In this document: piece by piece, positions 53,486 to 62,260 of the stretch
Layout: each line of letters starts with the position of its first letter
Numbering within the stretch: position 1 is the first letter of the stretch
Source of the DNA: Halalkaliarchaeum sp. AArc-CO
GTDB taxonomy: Archaea > Halobacteriota > Halobacteria > Halobacteriales > Haloferacaceae
DNA length: 64,000 bases
NCBI RefSeq assembly: GCF_024972735.1
Contig: NZ_CP087723.1
Span: 2,852,001 to 2,916,000, forward strand
Direction: 5' to 3'
Notes under the pieces: generated by a model
What the model was told of the DNA's origin: nothing
Seen by the model: only the letters and a program-made list of their open reading frames with translations
Database searches by the model: none
Program-made: the position numbers and the translations under genes

Positions 53486-54982
53486 CTAGCGATCGGGGCT
53501 GTAGTTCGGTGCCTCGTCGGTGATCATCACGTCGTGGGGGTGCCCTTCGGTCTGACCCGCAGTGGAGACGCGGACGAACTCGGCTTCTGCCTTCACTTCG
53601 GGGATCGTCGCCGCGCCGACGTATCCCATCCCCGACCGCATCCCGCCGACCAGCTGGTACAGTTCGGAGGCCAGCGTCCCCTTGTACGGCGTCGCCGCCT
53701 CGACCCCTTCGGGGACGAACTCCTCGTCGTCTTCGGTGTCCTTGAGGTAGCGGTCGCCGCCGCCGGACTTCATCGCGCCGACCGAGCCCATCCCACGGTA
53801 CTGCTTGTACTTCTTGCCGTTCATGGTGATGATTCGGCCGGGTGCCTCCTCGGTGCCCGCAAAGTAGGAGCCGAGCATGACGGCGTCGGCGCCGGCGGCG
53901 ATCGCCTTGATCGCGTCCCCGGAGTAGCGGATTCCGCCGTCGGCGATCACCGGGACGTCGTGGTCGGCCGCCACGTCGGCGACCTCCGCGACGGCGGTGA
54001 TCTGGGGCATCCCCGCCCCCGACACCACACGGGTGGTGCAGATCGATCCCGGACCGATGCCGACCTTGAGGCCGTCCGCGAAGTCGACGCAGGCCTGTGC
54101 GGCCTCGCGGGTGCCGATGTTGCCGACGACGACGTCGGCGTCGACCTCGGCTTTGATCTCCCGGGCGGTGTCGAGCACGTTGAGGTTGTGGGCGTGCGCA
54201 CAGTCGATGAAGATCACGTCCACCTCGGCCTCGTCGGCGGCGCGGGCCCGGTCGGCGTCGAACGGGCCGACTGCGGCGCCGACCCGGAGCCGACCGTCCT
54301 CGTCGCGGGCGGCGTGTTCGTGTTCGCGCCGCTGGAGGATTCCCTGCATCGTCACCAGCCCCACCAGCCGGTCGGCCTCGTCGACGATGGGGACGCGCTC
54401 GATCTTGTAGTCGTACATCAGCTCCAGCGCCTCCCGGGCGGTGACGTCCTCGCCGGCGGTGATCACCTCGTCGGTCATCGCCTCCCTGACGGCGTCGGAC
54501 TCGCCGACCTCGAGGTACGGTCGGATGTCGGTGCCGGAGATGATCCCCAGTACGGTGTCGTCGTCGGCGACGACCGGGGCGCCCGAAACCCCCTCTCGCT
54601 CCATCATCGCGTCGACCTCCCGGACCGTCTGCTCCGGTCGGGCGGTGACGACGTTCTCCCGCCGGATCACCAGCTCGTGGGCCCGTTTGACGCGCTGTAT
54701 CTCCTCGACCATCTCCTCGTCGGTCATGTTCCGGTGGAGCACGCCGAGTCCGCCCTCGCGAGCCATCGCGATCGCGAGTTCGCTTTCCGTCACCGTGTCC
54801 ATCGCCGCCGACAGGACGGGGACGTTCAGCTCGACGTTCTTCGAGACCCGGGTGCTCACGTCGGCCTCGTCGGGTTCGACTCGGCTCTCTGCGGGTCGAA
54901 GCAGTACGTCGTCGAACGTCAGTGCCTCCGGAACGCGGAGTTTCTCCGAGAAGGGTTCGTCGCCGGAAACGTCTCTCTCCAT
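53486..54982 (-). CDS. guaB: Inosine-5'-monophosphate dehydrogenase
   Basis: 498 residues. The active Cys is in Gly-Ser-Ile-Cys-Thr-Thr-Arg, with a Gly-Gly-Ile-Arg-Tyr-Ser-Gly substrate loop and an Arg/Tyr flap further on. Two CBS domains interrupt the barrel at residues about 95-210. The family converts IMP to XMP with NAD, the first step to GMP. Start at the ATG 54982 (Met-Glu-Arg-Asp-Val-Ser). Divergent from the VOC gene. Confidence 0.94.
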   Translation of the reverse strand: MERDVSGDEPFSEKLRVPEALTFDDVLLRPAESRVEPDEADVSTRVSKNVELNVPVLSAAMDTVTESELAIAMAREGGLGVLHRNMTDEEMVEEIQRVKRAHELVIRRENVVTARPEQTVREVDAMMEREGVSGAPVVADDDTVLGIISGTDIRPYLEVGESDAVREAMTDEVITAGEDVTAREALELMYDYKIERVPIVDEADRLVGLVTMQGILQRREHEHAARDEDGRLRVGAAVGPFDADRARAADEAEVDVIFIDCAHAHNLNVLDTAREIKAEVDADVVVGNIGTREAAQACVDFADGLKVGIGPGSICTTRVVSGAGMPQITAVAEVADVAADHDVPVIADGGIRYSGDAIKAIAAGADAVMLGSYFAGTEEAPGRIITMNGKKYKQYRGMGSVGAMKSGGGDRYLKDTEDDEEFVPEGVEAATPYKGTLASELYQLVGGMRSGMGYVGAATIPEVKAEAEFVRVSTAGQTEGHPHDVMITDEAPNYSPDR

Positions 54983-55065
54983 GTAAGTCGTCGAGGTGGG
55001 AGCTGGAAAAGCGTGTCGAAGGTCGGCCGGGGACCTTTATGTTTCGCTCGGACGAACCCATACAT

Positions 55066-55431
55066 ATGTCAGGAATCGTCTTCTTCGCCACCGAGCGACA
55101 CGACGCAGTCGTCGACTTTTATACCGATACGGTCGGCGCGGACGTCTGGCTGGAACAGCCCGGCTGTACGATCCTCGAGTACGCGGACGGGGAGGGCGAC
55201 GACGCGTTCCGGTTCGGCTTCTGTTCCCGGGACCGCACCGACGACTGTGGGATCTTGACGTTCGTGTACGACTCGAGAGAAGCGGTCGATCGGATGCACG
55301 ACCGGATCGGCGACGCCGCCCTGGAACAACCTCACGAGAACGAGCGCTACCGGATCTACCAGTTCTTCGCCGAGGACCCCGACAGGCGGACCGCAGAGTT
55401 TCAGACGTTCCTCCACGACGTCGACCTGTGA
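55066..55431 (+). CDS. VOC (glyoxalase-like) family protein
   Basis: 121 residues. One VOC fold with His14 in Ala-Thr-Glu-Arg-His-Asp-Ala-Val-Val-Asp-Phe-Tyr, paired beta units and a final Glu-Phe-Gln-Thr-Phe-Leu. Reaction unknown; the family spans glyoxalases, dioxygenases and resistance proteins. A TATA-like CTTTATG 31 bases before the ATG supports this start. Confidence 0.82.
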   Translation: MSGIVFFATERHDAVVDFYTDTVGADVWLEQPGCTILEYADGEGDDAFRFGFCSRDRTDDCGILTFVYDSREAVDRMHDRIGDAALEQPHENERYRIYQFFAEDPDRRTAEFQTFLHDVDL

Positions 55432-55438
55432 TCGGCGA

Positions 55439-56998
55439 TCACAGGGAGGCGTCGCTGGTGCCGGCGTCATCCTTGGAATCGACAGTGGCTGATTCGGCCG
55501 AGTCCAGGTCGATCCACTCGAACCTCGGCTGGGGATCGCGTCGCTCCTCCAGCGCCTCCTGGAGCCGATCGGTCAGCTCCCCCCGGAGCCAGTCGGCGTC
55601 CTCGTCGTCGTAGTCGACGGCGGCTGCACCGCTGCCGGTCAGCGAGAGGGTGCCGGCGGTGTCGGCGTGGACCGTCGCGATGTTCCATCTCCGCTGGAAG
55701 ATCGTCCGGGTGTCGATCACGTTCTGGATCCGGTAGTACGGCACCGCCTTGATCTCCCGACGCCAGAAGCCGTTGCGCGTGAGGAAGTGGTCCTCCCCGA
55801 GCCAGTACCCCCTGTGTTTCCACTTGAGGTGGGCGGCTGCCGGAACGAACACGAGCAGACCCAGGACGTACGGCCAGGGAACGTCGAACCCGAGATACCG
55901 GTCGACGCCGTACGCGATCGCGGTTAGCACGCCGATCCCGATGCTGTACCGGAACGCGTACCGGCGTCGGGTGCGTCCCGGGGGGCGTTCGAACGCGGGG
56001 GTGCCGAACTCCTCGACCTCGTTTGCCAGCCGGTGGATCCGATCCGTCCGGGCGATCGGCACAGCGACCTGCTGGCCCCGCCCCTCGCCGCCGCCGGGGG
56101 CGTAGCCGGCTGTCTCGATCACCAGCGTCGCGTAGCCGAACGTCCGTTTCAGCGGGTTGTCCTGAACCGTGATGGACTGGACCTTCTCGGAGGGGATCGA
56201 GCCGCTGAACCGGCGCAACAGGCCCCGCTCGTACCGGAACTCGTCGCCCGATCGGGTGAGCCGGAACCCGTAGTAGTTGGTCACCGCGATCGCGACTCCC
56301 AGTATCCACGAGGCCGCAAACAGGCCGACGACGACCACCAGTCCGGTGATCGACAACAGCAGCGCCTCGGGGTCCGGGAGGAACTGCTGGAACACCGGAA
56401 ACGATCCCGACGCGAGGAACACTGCGAGCCCCAGCAGCCGCGGATCGAACGACAGCGCCCCGACTAACCCGAGTTCGGTCGGCGAGATGGCGTACAGCAG
56501 AGTTTCCTCGATTGGCTCAGCTTCCGCCCCGTCGTCTAGGTCCCCCCTGACGTCGGATTCGACCCGGCGTTTGCGCCGCTGGAGCTCCGACTGGAGCCGT
56601 TTCGCCTCGCCGGGGGAGACGTACCGGATCGATCCTTCCGTCGAACTACCTCCCGCAGTCTCCAGGTTGACGGCCGCGATCCCGAGGAGCCGCTGGAGCA
56701 CGTTCCGGCTGATGTCGACGTTCTGGATCCGTCGATACGGGATCTCCCGCTCGCGGCGGGAGACCACGCCCGACCTGATGTCCAAGGTGTCGTCGGTGAG
56801 CTCGTACTCGAAGCGTCGGTAGTAGGCGACCTCGTACCCCACCGCGAGCAGGACCGCGCCGACCGCGAGGGGGACGACCACCGGGACCCCGGCGACGTCG
56901 CCGCCCGAGCCCGCAGCCACGACGAAAAACGCCGCGATCAGGAGGCTCGAGGCCTTCTGGAACGCCCGGTACGGGATCGAAACCGGCGACAGCTTCAC
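55439..56998 (-). CDS. Bacterial-PH-domain membrane protein (YdbT-like)
   Basis: 519 residues. Three bPH2 domains are seen by their repeated Ile-Pro-Tyr/Val-Pro-Leu-x-Arg-Ile-Gln-Asn/His-Val core, each following paired hydrophobic helices. It starts with GTG at 56998 overlapping the stop of the partner gene (GTGA). Homologues in bacteria are envelope proteins of unknown role. Both genes in the pair carry the same domain, which suggests a membrane hetero-complex. The 5' extension of the reading frame is spurious. Confidence 0.82.
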   Translation of the reverse strand: MKLSPVSIPYRAFQKASSLLIAAFFVVAAGSGGDVAGVPVVVPLAVGAVLLAVGYEVAYYRRFEYELTDDTLDIRSGVVSRREREIPYRRIQNVDISRNVLQRLLGIAAVNLETAGGSSTEGSIRYVSPGEAKRLQSELQRRKRRVESDVRGDLDDGAEAEPIEETLLYAISPTELGLVGALSFDPRLLGLAVFLASGSFPVFQQFLPDPEALLLSITGLVVVVGLFAASWILGVAIAVTNYYGFRLTRSGDEFRYERGLLRRFSGSIPSEKVQSITVQDNPLKRTFGYATLVIETAGYAPGGGEGRGQQVAVPIARTDRIHRLANEVEEFGTPAFERPPGRTRRRYAFRYSIGIGVLTAIAYGVDRYLGFDVPWPYVLGLLVFVPAAAHLKWKHRGYWLGEDHFLTRNGFWRREIKAVPYYRIQNVIDTRTIFQRRWNIATVHADTAGTLSLTGSGAAAVDYDDEDADWLRGELTDRLQEALEERRDPQPRFEWIDLDSAESATVDSKDDAGTSDASL

Positions 56999-57453
56999 AC
57001 CGCGTCCTCCCCCTCGGCCCGGATCGCGAGCCGCTTCAGTCGTTCGCGGAGCTGATCCGCCTTCTCCGGCGTCAGCCCCGGTATCCGAACGTCCGCCCCC
57101 CGGGAGCCGGCGGTGTAGACGACACAACTCGCCAGACCCGTGGCCCGCTCTATCGGTCCCCGGCGGGAATCGACATGCTGGATCCGAACCAGGGGGACGA
57201 CGGTGCGGACCTGGGTGATCACTCCTCGCTCCAGATAGATGTCGTCCTCGCGGATCTCGTATCCCCACCGCCGGTAGCGGGCGACCGCGAAGACGATTCC
57301 CAGAAAAAGCACCGCACCCGGAACGGCTGCTGCAACGTACTGGGACAGCCCGAAGAAGGCGTATCCGGCGCCGGCCGGGACCGCCGCGAGAGCCGCGAGC
57401 AACAGCGAACGGAGCGCCCAGACGAACTGTATCCGTGGATGTAGTCGGTTCAT
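56995..57453 (-). CDS. Bacterial-PH-domain membrane protein (YdbS-like)
   Basis: 152 residues. Two helices (about 15-55) precede one bPH2 domain with Val-Val-Pro-Leu-Val-Arg-Ile-Gln-His-Val-Asp-Ser-Arg. The gene comes first in a two-gene operon; the ATG at 57453 is used rather than upstream in-frame positions. The pair is the YdbS/YdbT arrangement of bacteria. Confidence 0.85.
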   Translation of the reverse strand: MNRLHPRIQFVWALRSLLLAALAAVPAGAGYAFFGLSQYVAAAVPGAVLFLGIVFAVARYRRWGYEIREDDIYLERGVITQVRTVVPLVRIQHVDSRRGPIERATGLASCVVYTAGSRGADVRIPGLTPEKADQLRERLKRLAIRAEGEDAV

Positions 57454-57584
57454 CGCTTCTCCTCCGCTCGGAGCGCTACGGGGGTTCGACGCATCGGTGA
57501 TTGTGGGGGATTGGATGCGGACGCCTATAAGTATCCGCAGTACCGTTGTGGCCCCGTCGGGGCCAGCGACTTCGGGTTCGTCGA

Positions 57585-58709
57585 TCAACTCCGGTCGGTC
57601 TCGGCATCGAACACCGCCACGTCGGCCGGCCGGATCCGCACCTCGACTCGCGTCCCCCGGTTCGGCGGTCTCGCCGCCCGTTCCGCGACGAGTTCGTCCC
57701 CGGTTTCGAGTTCGACCGTGACGTCGTACCGGCGCCCCACGTCGGCGACGCGGCGGACGACGGCCGGGAGCGAGAGGACGTCGCCGACGGGGGTTCGATC
57801 CTCGTCGACGGGGTTTTCATCGCCATCGTCGCCGCTGCCGTCGGTCACGCCCACTGAAAGCGACACGTCTTCGGGACGGACGTGGCAGTCGACGTTGCCC
57901 GATACTGGCTGCGGTTTGCCCCCCTCGGGAAGTCGCGCGGCCTCGCCACCGACCGCGATCGTCGGCGTCGGTCCGCCGGTCACCGTCGCCGAAAGCGCGT
58001 TCGACCGGCCGAGAAACGAGGAGACGAACGGTGTCGGCGGCGACTCGTACAGCTCCCGTGGCGGACCGATCCCGGCGACCCGGCCGTCGTCCATCACGAC
58101 GAGGCGATCCGCGAGCGACATCGCTTCCTCCTGGTCGTGGGTAACGAGCAGCGTGGTCACGCCGGTTTCCGACTGTATTCGAGCGATCTCCTCGCGCAGC
58201 CCGACCCGGAGGGACCGATCCAGCGCCGAGAGCGGTTCATCGAGCAGCAGCACGTCGGGTTCGGGGGCGAGCGCCCGGGCGAGTTCGACGCGACGCTTCT
58301 GCCCGCCGCTCAGCTCTCCAGGGTACGCCTCCCGCTGGTCCGGCAGTTCGACGAGCTCGAGGAATCTGGTTACGGTTTCCTCCCGGCGTTCCGGCGGAAC
58401 GTCCCGGGCTTTCAGCCCGTATGCGACGTTCTCCTCCACCGTGAGGTGGGGAAAAAGCGTCGAATGCTGGAAGACGATCCCGACCTGTCGATCCTCGGGA
58501 GGATCGTCCGTGACGTCTACTCCCCGCAGTCGGATTCGCCCGCCCGACGGCCGGACGTGTCCCGCGATCGCCTGGACGATCGTCGTCTTGCCGCAGCCGC
58601 TCGGTCCGAGCACCGCAACCAGTTCGCCGCCCTCCAGACCGACCGAAACGCCGTCGACCGCCAGCTCCTCGCCGTAGCGGTGCGTGAGGTCCTCGAGTTC
58701 GAGAATCAC
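57585..58709 (-). CDS. Molybdate/tungstate-type ABC importer ATPase
   Basis: 374 residues. The ABC domain has Walker A Gly-Pro-Ser-Gly-Cys-Gly-Lys-Thr-Thr, signature Leu-Ser-Gly-Gly-Gln, Walker B Val-Leu-Leu-Leu-Asp-Glu-Pro and the H-loop in Thr-His-Asp-Gln-Glu-Glu-Ala. A C-terminal TOBE-like extension (about 240-374) is expected for ModC/WtpC, which bind oxyanion. The GTG start overlaps the permease stop (GTGA). Third gene of the operon. Molybdate versus tungstate cannot be told. Confidence 0.88.
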   Translation of the reverse strand: MILELEDLTHRYGEELAVDGVSVGLEGGELVAVLGPSGCGKTTIVQAIAGHVRPSGGRIRLRGVDVTDDPPEDRQVGIVFQHSTLFPHLTVEENVAYGLKARDVPPERREETVTRFLELVELPDQREAYPGELSGGQKRRVELARALAPEPDVLLLDEPLSALDRSLRVGLREEIARIQSETGVTTLLVTHDQEEAMSLADRLVVMDDGRVAGIGPPRELYESPPTPFVSSFLGRSNALSATVTGGPTPTIAVGGEAARLPEGGKPQPVSGNVDCHVRPEDVSLSVGVTDGSGDDGDENPVDEDRTPVGDVLSLPAVVRRVADVGRRYDVTVELETGDELVAERAARPPNRGTRVEVRIRPADVAVFDAETDRS

Positions 58710-59524
58710 CGTTCGATCACCGTCGGCACGCGACCGAACCGTTGGACGAGCGCGAGCACCCCGAGCGTGATCGCGAACAGCGCGACCGCAAGGGGAACGA
58801 TCGCGTCGATCCCGCCGGCGATGAACTCCACCCAGATCCGGGTGGGCATCGTCCGCGGGTTGTACGCGACCATCATGGTGGCGCCGAACTCGCCGATCGC
58901 CCGCGCGAACGTGAGGATGATCCCCGCGATGATCGCCCCTCGGGCCAGCGGCAAGGAGACGTTCCAGAACGTCGACACCGGCCCGTACCCCAGCGACCGG
59001 GAGGCCTGCTCGACCCGGACGTCGATCGCGCCGAACCCGGCCCGGGCGGTGATGATGACGAACGGGGCGGCGACGAACAGCTGTGCGAGGATCACGCCCG
59101 CGAGGCTGTCCGTCAGCGGGAGCCCGACGGCGGCCGCCGCCGATCCAAGCGGCGTGAACCGCCCGACTGCCGTCAGGATCATCGCGCCGCCGACGACCGG
59201 CGGGACGATCAGCGGCATGATCACCAGCGCCTCCACGAGCCGCTTGCCCGGGAACGATTTCCTGGCGAGGACGTACGCGAGCGGGACGCCGAGAACGGTC
59301 GCGATCGCGGTGGTGACGGGGGCAGTGAGAAGCGAGTTCCGGATCGCGAGCTGCGCCTCCGGCGTGGCCAGTCCCGAGAGTACGTCTGCGGTCCCGGTCC
59401 GGTAGAGGAACGTCACGAACGGCAACAGGAAGTACGCGAGGATCAGCCCGCCCAGAAGCGTGGGCACCAAAAGCTCGGGAACACGGATCCCGCGCCACAC
59501 CGGTGTCCGGCGCTCGAAGCTCAC
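58706..59524 (-). CDS. Molybdate/tungstate-type ABC importer permease
   Basis: 272 residues with six helices. The cytoplasmic coupling loop has Glu-Gln-Ala-Ser-Arg-Ser-Leu-Gly-Tyr-Gly-Pro and then Ala-Arg-Ala-Ile-Gly-Glu-Phe-Gly-Ala-Thr, typical of ModB/WtpB. It starts with GTG inside the stop of the binding-protein gene and ends inside the ATPase start, so all three are coupled. Confidence 0.88.
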   Translation of the reverse strand: MSFERRTPVWRGIRVPELLVPTLLGGLILAYFLLPFVTFLYRTGTADVLSGLATPEAQLAIRNSLLTAPVTTAIATVLGVPLAYVLARKSFPGKRLVEALVIMPLIVPPVVGGAMILTAVGRFTPLGSAAAAVGLPLTDSLAGVILAQLFVAAPFVIITARAGFGAIDVRVEQASRSLGYGPVSTFWNVSLPLARGAIIAGIILTFARAIGEFGATMMVAYNPRTMPTRIWVEFIAGGIDAIVPLAVALFAITLGVLALVQRFGRVPTVIER

Positions 59525-60531
59525 GGCGCCACCTCCGCGGGCGGCTCCCCGAACGCTCGCGGCAGCGGGTCGGGGACGGAAAGCCCGGCATCGATCAGAA
59601 CCTCCGGCCAGTCCATCAGGAACTCCACGAGCTGTCGACCCGCGTCGGGGGTGTCGGCCTCCGCCAGCACGGCTGCGTTGTACAGGATCGGCCGCCCGAC
59701 TGCCTCGTACCCTTCTTCGTCGGTGACGAAGACCGCCGTCGCGTAGTGGTCGGAAAGCTCCGGCTCCGCGAAGTTGTACGCCGGCGGGAACTCGTAAAAG
59801 GGCATCCCGTGATCGACGGCCATGTTGCCGTAGACGACTGCGCCGGCGCGTGCGCCCGTCGAGACGCCCGCCATCATCTGTGGCTCCTCGGGCTCCCGGT
59901 AAGTCAACTCGAGCATCTCCTCCCGGAACCCGTCCAGCCCGTACTCGGCCTCGGCGAGCTCGAACGCCTGTACCGCCCGGTACCCCAGCGGATCCAGGTC
60001 CGGATCGCCGATAGTGAGGTCTCCCTCGGGCAGTCCCCGCACCAGTTCGTACCACGGCTCGTCGCGTTCGAGGCCCTTGCCGAGGTCGGTGTCGGGGTTG
60101 TAGCCGATCCCGAGCACGTTCGTCGCGAACTCCACGTCCCAGTCGACGAACCCCTCGTACAGGCGGTCGCGAAGGAGAGTCGCGTCCGCGCTCACGACGA
60201 CGTCCGGGTGTTTGGTCCCGTCTTCGACCATCCGCATCACCGCGTTCGACCCGTAGTACTCGCCGTGGAGGGCGACGCCGGTCCGTTCCTCGAACGCCGG
60301 CCCGACGTGGTCCTCGAAGGTGTGCGCGAGGCTCCCGGCAGCCAGAACGCTCACGGACTCGGCGGCCGATCCCAGACAGCCCGAAAGCGCCGGAAGGGCG
60401 ACCCCCGCCGTGATTCCTGTCCCGAGGTCGCGGAGAAACCGACGCCGACCGTGACCGGATCCATCCGGCTCCGCGACGGCGGAACGACGGCACCAATTTC
60501 CGGTGGCCTCCGCATCCTCATGTCGCTTCAT
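59521..60531 (-). CDS. Tat-exported molybdate/tungstate-type substrate-binding lipoprotein
   Basis: 336 residues. A Tat signal with Gly-Arg-Arg-Arg-Phe-Leu-Arg-Asp-Leu-Gly and a lipobox Leu-Ser-Gly-Cys is followed by a WtpA/ModA-like fold: Val-Leu-Ala-Ala-Gly-Ser-Leu-Ala-His-Thr-Phe-Glu at its start, Pro-Asp-Val-Val-Val-Ser-Ala-Asp, Ile-Gly-Asp-Pro-Asp-Leu-Asp-Pro-Leu-Gly-Tyr-Arg-Ala. Binding of the oxyanion outside the membrane. I chose the ATG at 60531; one at 60558 would lie within the promoter. Confidence 0.88.
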   Translation of the reverse strand: MKRHEDAEATGNWCRRSAVAEPDGSGHGRRRFLRDLGTGITAGVALPALSGCLGSAAESVSVLAAGSLAHTFEDHVGPAFEERTGVALHGEYYGSNAVMRMVEDGTKHPDVVVSADATLLRDRLYEGFVDWDVEFATNVLGIGYNPDTDLGKGLERDEPWYELVRGLPEGDLTIGDPDLDPLGYRAVQAFELAEAEYGLDGFREEMLELTYREPEEPQMMAGVSTGARAGAVVYGNMAVDHGMPFYEFPPAYNFAEPELSDHYATAVFVTDEEGYEAVGRPILYNAAVLAEADTPDAGRQLVEFLMDWPEVLIDAGLSVPDPLPRAFGEPPAEVAP

Positions 60532-60558
60532 GCTTCTACGTCTGACTCCGGGCCTCAT

Positions 60559-60576
60559 ATAACCACCTAGGGTTAT
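60559..60576 (-). promoter_or_regulatory. Palindrome over the promoter of the Mo/W importer
   Basis: ATAACC-ACCTAG-GGTTAT has perfect six-base arms. On the minus strand its inner end overlaps a TTATAT box (60557-60562) only about 28 bases before the ATG. A repressor bound here would block transcription, as for oxyanion-responsive control. Resemblance to the bacterial ModE box is loose. Confidence 0.5.
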
Positions 60577-60794
60577 CTCTCTGTGAAAATAAACTAAATA
60601 TGGTTACAATACGCCAGCTGTGTCTTCCTCACGCGCCAGTTCGTAACCGGTTCCGTTCGTACTCGGCGATAGTGGTCTGTTGTCCTCGGCGAGAACGATC
60701 TGGTGACTGATGCGATCGGAGTCCCTTCTGGAAGACTCAAAGGGGCGTTTGTGCCTTGCCAACTTATAGGGCAATCTCGCGCAGACGTCGGAGT

Positions 60795-61712
60795 ATGCAG
60801 AGACGAACCCTCGCAGTCGCAGCACTTGTGCTCCTGCTTTTCGCGGCCGGCTGTGTCGGTAGCGCACCGCTCGAGGACGACGCGGACTCGGCGGCGATCG
60901 AAGAACAGGTCGAAGCGGAACGGTCTGCAGACGTCGCTGCCGACGACGCGGACGTCGACATCGAGGGGGAGACATTCTCGACGACGGCCACGACGGGCTC
61001 GACGACAGCCCCACAGCCGGCGCCGGACAGGGATCTGATCTTCACCGGCAGCGTCGAACTCGAAGTCGATTCCTACGAAACAGCCGACGGGGAGATTCGA
61101 AAGATCGTCGCCGACCACGACGGGTTCGTGAGCGACTCCACCAGGCAGGTCCACGAGCGGGACAACGAGACGTGGACCACCGGCGAACTCGTGGTCCGGG
61201 TACCGAGCGACTCGTTCGACGAGGCGATCGACGAGATCGGCGGCGTCGGCAACGTGCAGTCGGTGTCGACCGAGTCCGAGGACGTGACCGACCAGCTGGT
61301 CGACATCGAGGCGCGCCTGGAGAACCTCCGGGCCGAGCGGGACCAGTACCGGAAACTGTACGAGCAGGCCAACGAGACCGAGGACGTGCTCGCAGTCCAG
61401 GAGCGGCTGTCCGCCACCCAGGAGGAGATCGAACGGCTCGAGGCCCGCCAGCGCGCCCTCGAACAGCAGGTCGCGTACGCGACGATCACCGTCTCGCTCG
61501 CCGAATCGACGCCGGAGCCGGAGACGGCCGATCCCGACGCCTGGTACGACACGCCAGTAACGGAGGCGTTCCTCGAGTCGATCTCGGGCGTGGCGACCGT
61601 GCTACGGGCGAGCGTCGTCGCGGCGGCGTACGCCGCGCCGTACGCGCTGACGTTCGGAGCGCCGTTCCTCGTCGCGCTCGGTGGCGTGCTGGTCTGGCGG
61701 TCGCGGCGGTGA
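60795..61712 (+). CDS. DUF4349-type membrane lipoprotein
   Basis: 305 residues. A signal peptide with lipobox Leu-Phe-Ala-Ala-Gly-Cys (Cys near 18) precedes an acidic, Thr-rich linker. The DUF4349 core (about 75-265) begins Leu-Ile-Phe-Thr-Gly-Ser-Val-Glu-Leu-Glu-Val and includes a coiled coil (about 170-225). A C-terminal hydrophobic helix (275-300) ends Val-Trp-Arg-Ser-Arg-Arg. Function unknown. A TATA-like CTTATAG lies about 30 bases before the ATG. Confidence 0.87.
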   Translation: MQRRTLAVAALVLLLFAAGCVGSAPLEDDADSAAIEEQVEAERSADVAADDADVDIEGETFSTTATTGSTTAPQPAPDRDLIFTGSVELEVDSYETADGEIRKIVADHDGFVSDSTRQVHERDNETWTTGELVVRVPSDSFDEAIDEIGGVGNVQSVSTESEDVTDQLVDIEARLENLRAERDQYRKLYEQANETEDVLAVQERLSATQEEIERLEARQRALEQQVAYATITVSLAESTPEPETADPDAWYDTPVTEAFLESISGVATVLRASVVAAAYAAPYALTFGAPFLVALGGVLVWRSRR

Positions 61713-61741
61713 GGTGCTGGTCTGGCGGTCGCGGCGGTGAG
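61686..61741. repeat. Perfect 28-bp tandem duplication across a stop codon
   Basis: Bases 61686-61713 and 61714-61741 are identical, each starting GTGCTGGTCTGG and ending GCGGTGAG. The first copy holds the last codons and stop of the DUF4349 gene; the second lies after the stop and codes nothing. A recent slippage or unequal exchange. It reaches 26 bases before the stop of the next gene on the other strand. Confidence 0.85.
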
Positions 61742-61766
61742 GCCGACGGAATCCACGCAGTGCTTT

Positions 61767-62201
61767 TCAAAAGCGGCGTTTCGCGTCGTCGTCGTGGCCG
61801 AGCGCCTGTCGCAGAAACGACATCCACCGTTTCCGGTCGGCCGCCTCGTTGCGTCGCTGTTCGGCTTCGAGATCGACCGGCCCGAGCTGTTCGAGCGCGT
61901 CCAGTGCGCGGTCGATCCCGACGATCGACTCCGCGAGCCGTTCGCCCTCGTCGTAGCTCATCTCCTCGGTTTCGAGCCGGTCGAGCCGTCTGCGGCGTTC
62001 CCGACGGAGGTTCCGCTTTGCGGTTTCGACCCGCTCTCGTTCTCCCGACGGGATCGTCTCCCGGCGCTTGATCTCGAAGACGAACGACCGCAGCTGGATC
62101 TCCTCGCCGCCGAGTTCGATCGTCTCCGGGATCGACGCGCCGACCGTGGCCGCCTCCCGATTCACGCGTTCGAGCAGCCCCTTGCGCTGATACTCTTTCA
62201 C
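61767..62201 (-). CDS. Helical haloarchaeal protein (DUF5788-like)
   Basis: 144 residues. The start Met-Lys-Glu-Tyr-Gln-Arg-Lys-Gly-Leu-Leu-Glu-Arg and Thr-Ile-Glu-Leu-Gly-Gly-Glu-Glu-Ile-Gln-Leu-Arg-Ser-Phe-Val-Phe-Glu, then long Arg/Glu helices with Ile-Val-Gly-Ile-Asp-Arg-Ala-Leu-Asp-Ala-Leu-Glu, are familiar in haloarchaea. No function is known to me. Confidence 0.78.
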   Translation of the reverse strand: MKEYQRKGLLERVNREAATVGASIPETIELGGEEIQLRSFVFEIKRRETIPSGERERVETAKRNLRRERRRRLDRLETEEMSYDEGERLAESIVGIDRALDALEQLGPVDLEAEQRRNEAADRKRWMSFLRQALGHDDDAKRRF

Positions 62202-62260
62202 CGCAGCGTAGGGGTTGACACCACGGACGCTTAAGCGTCTGGACCGTGGACTGTCAGCCG

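Noticed and set aside
57454-57588. 45-residue upstream extension of the YdbS-like gene
   Set aside because: The extension has no membrane or PH character, and the ATG at 57453 directly precedes the first helix.
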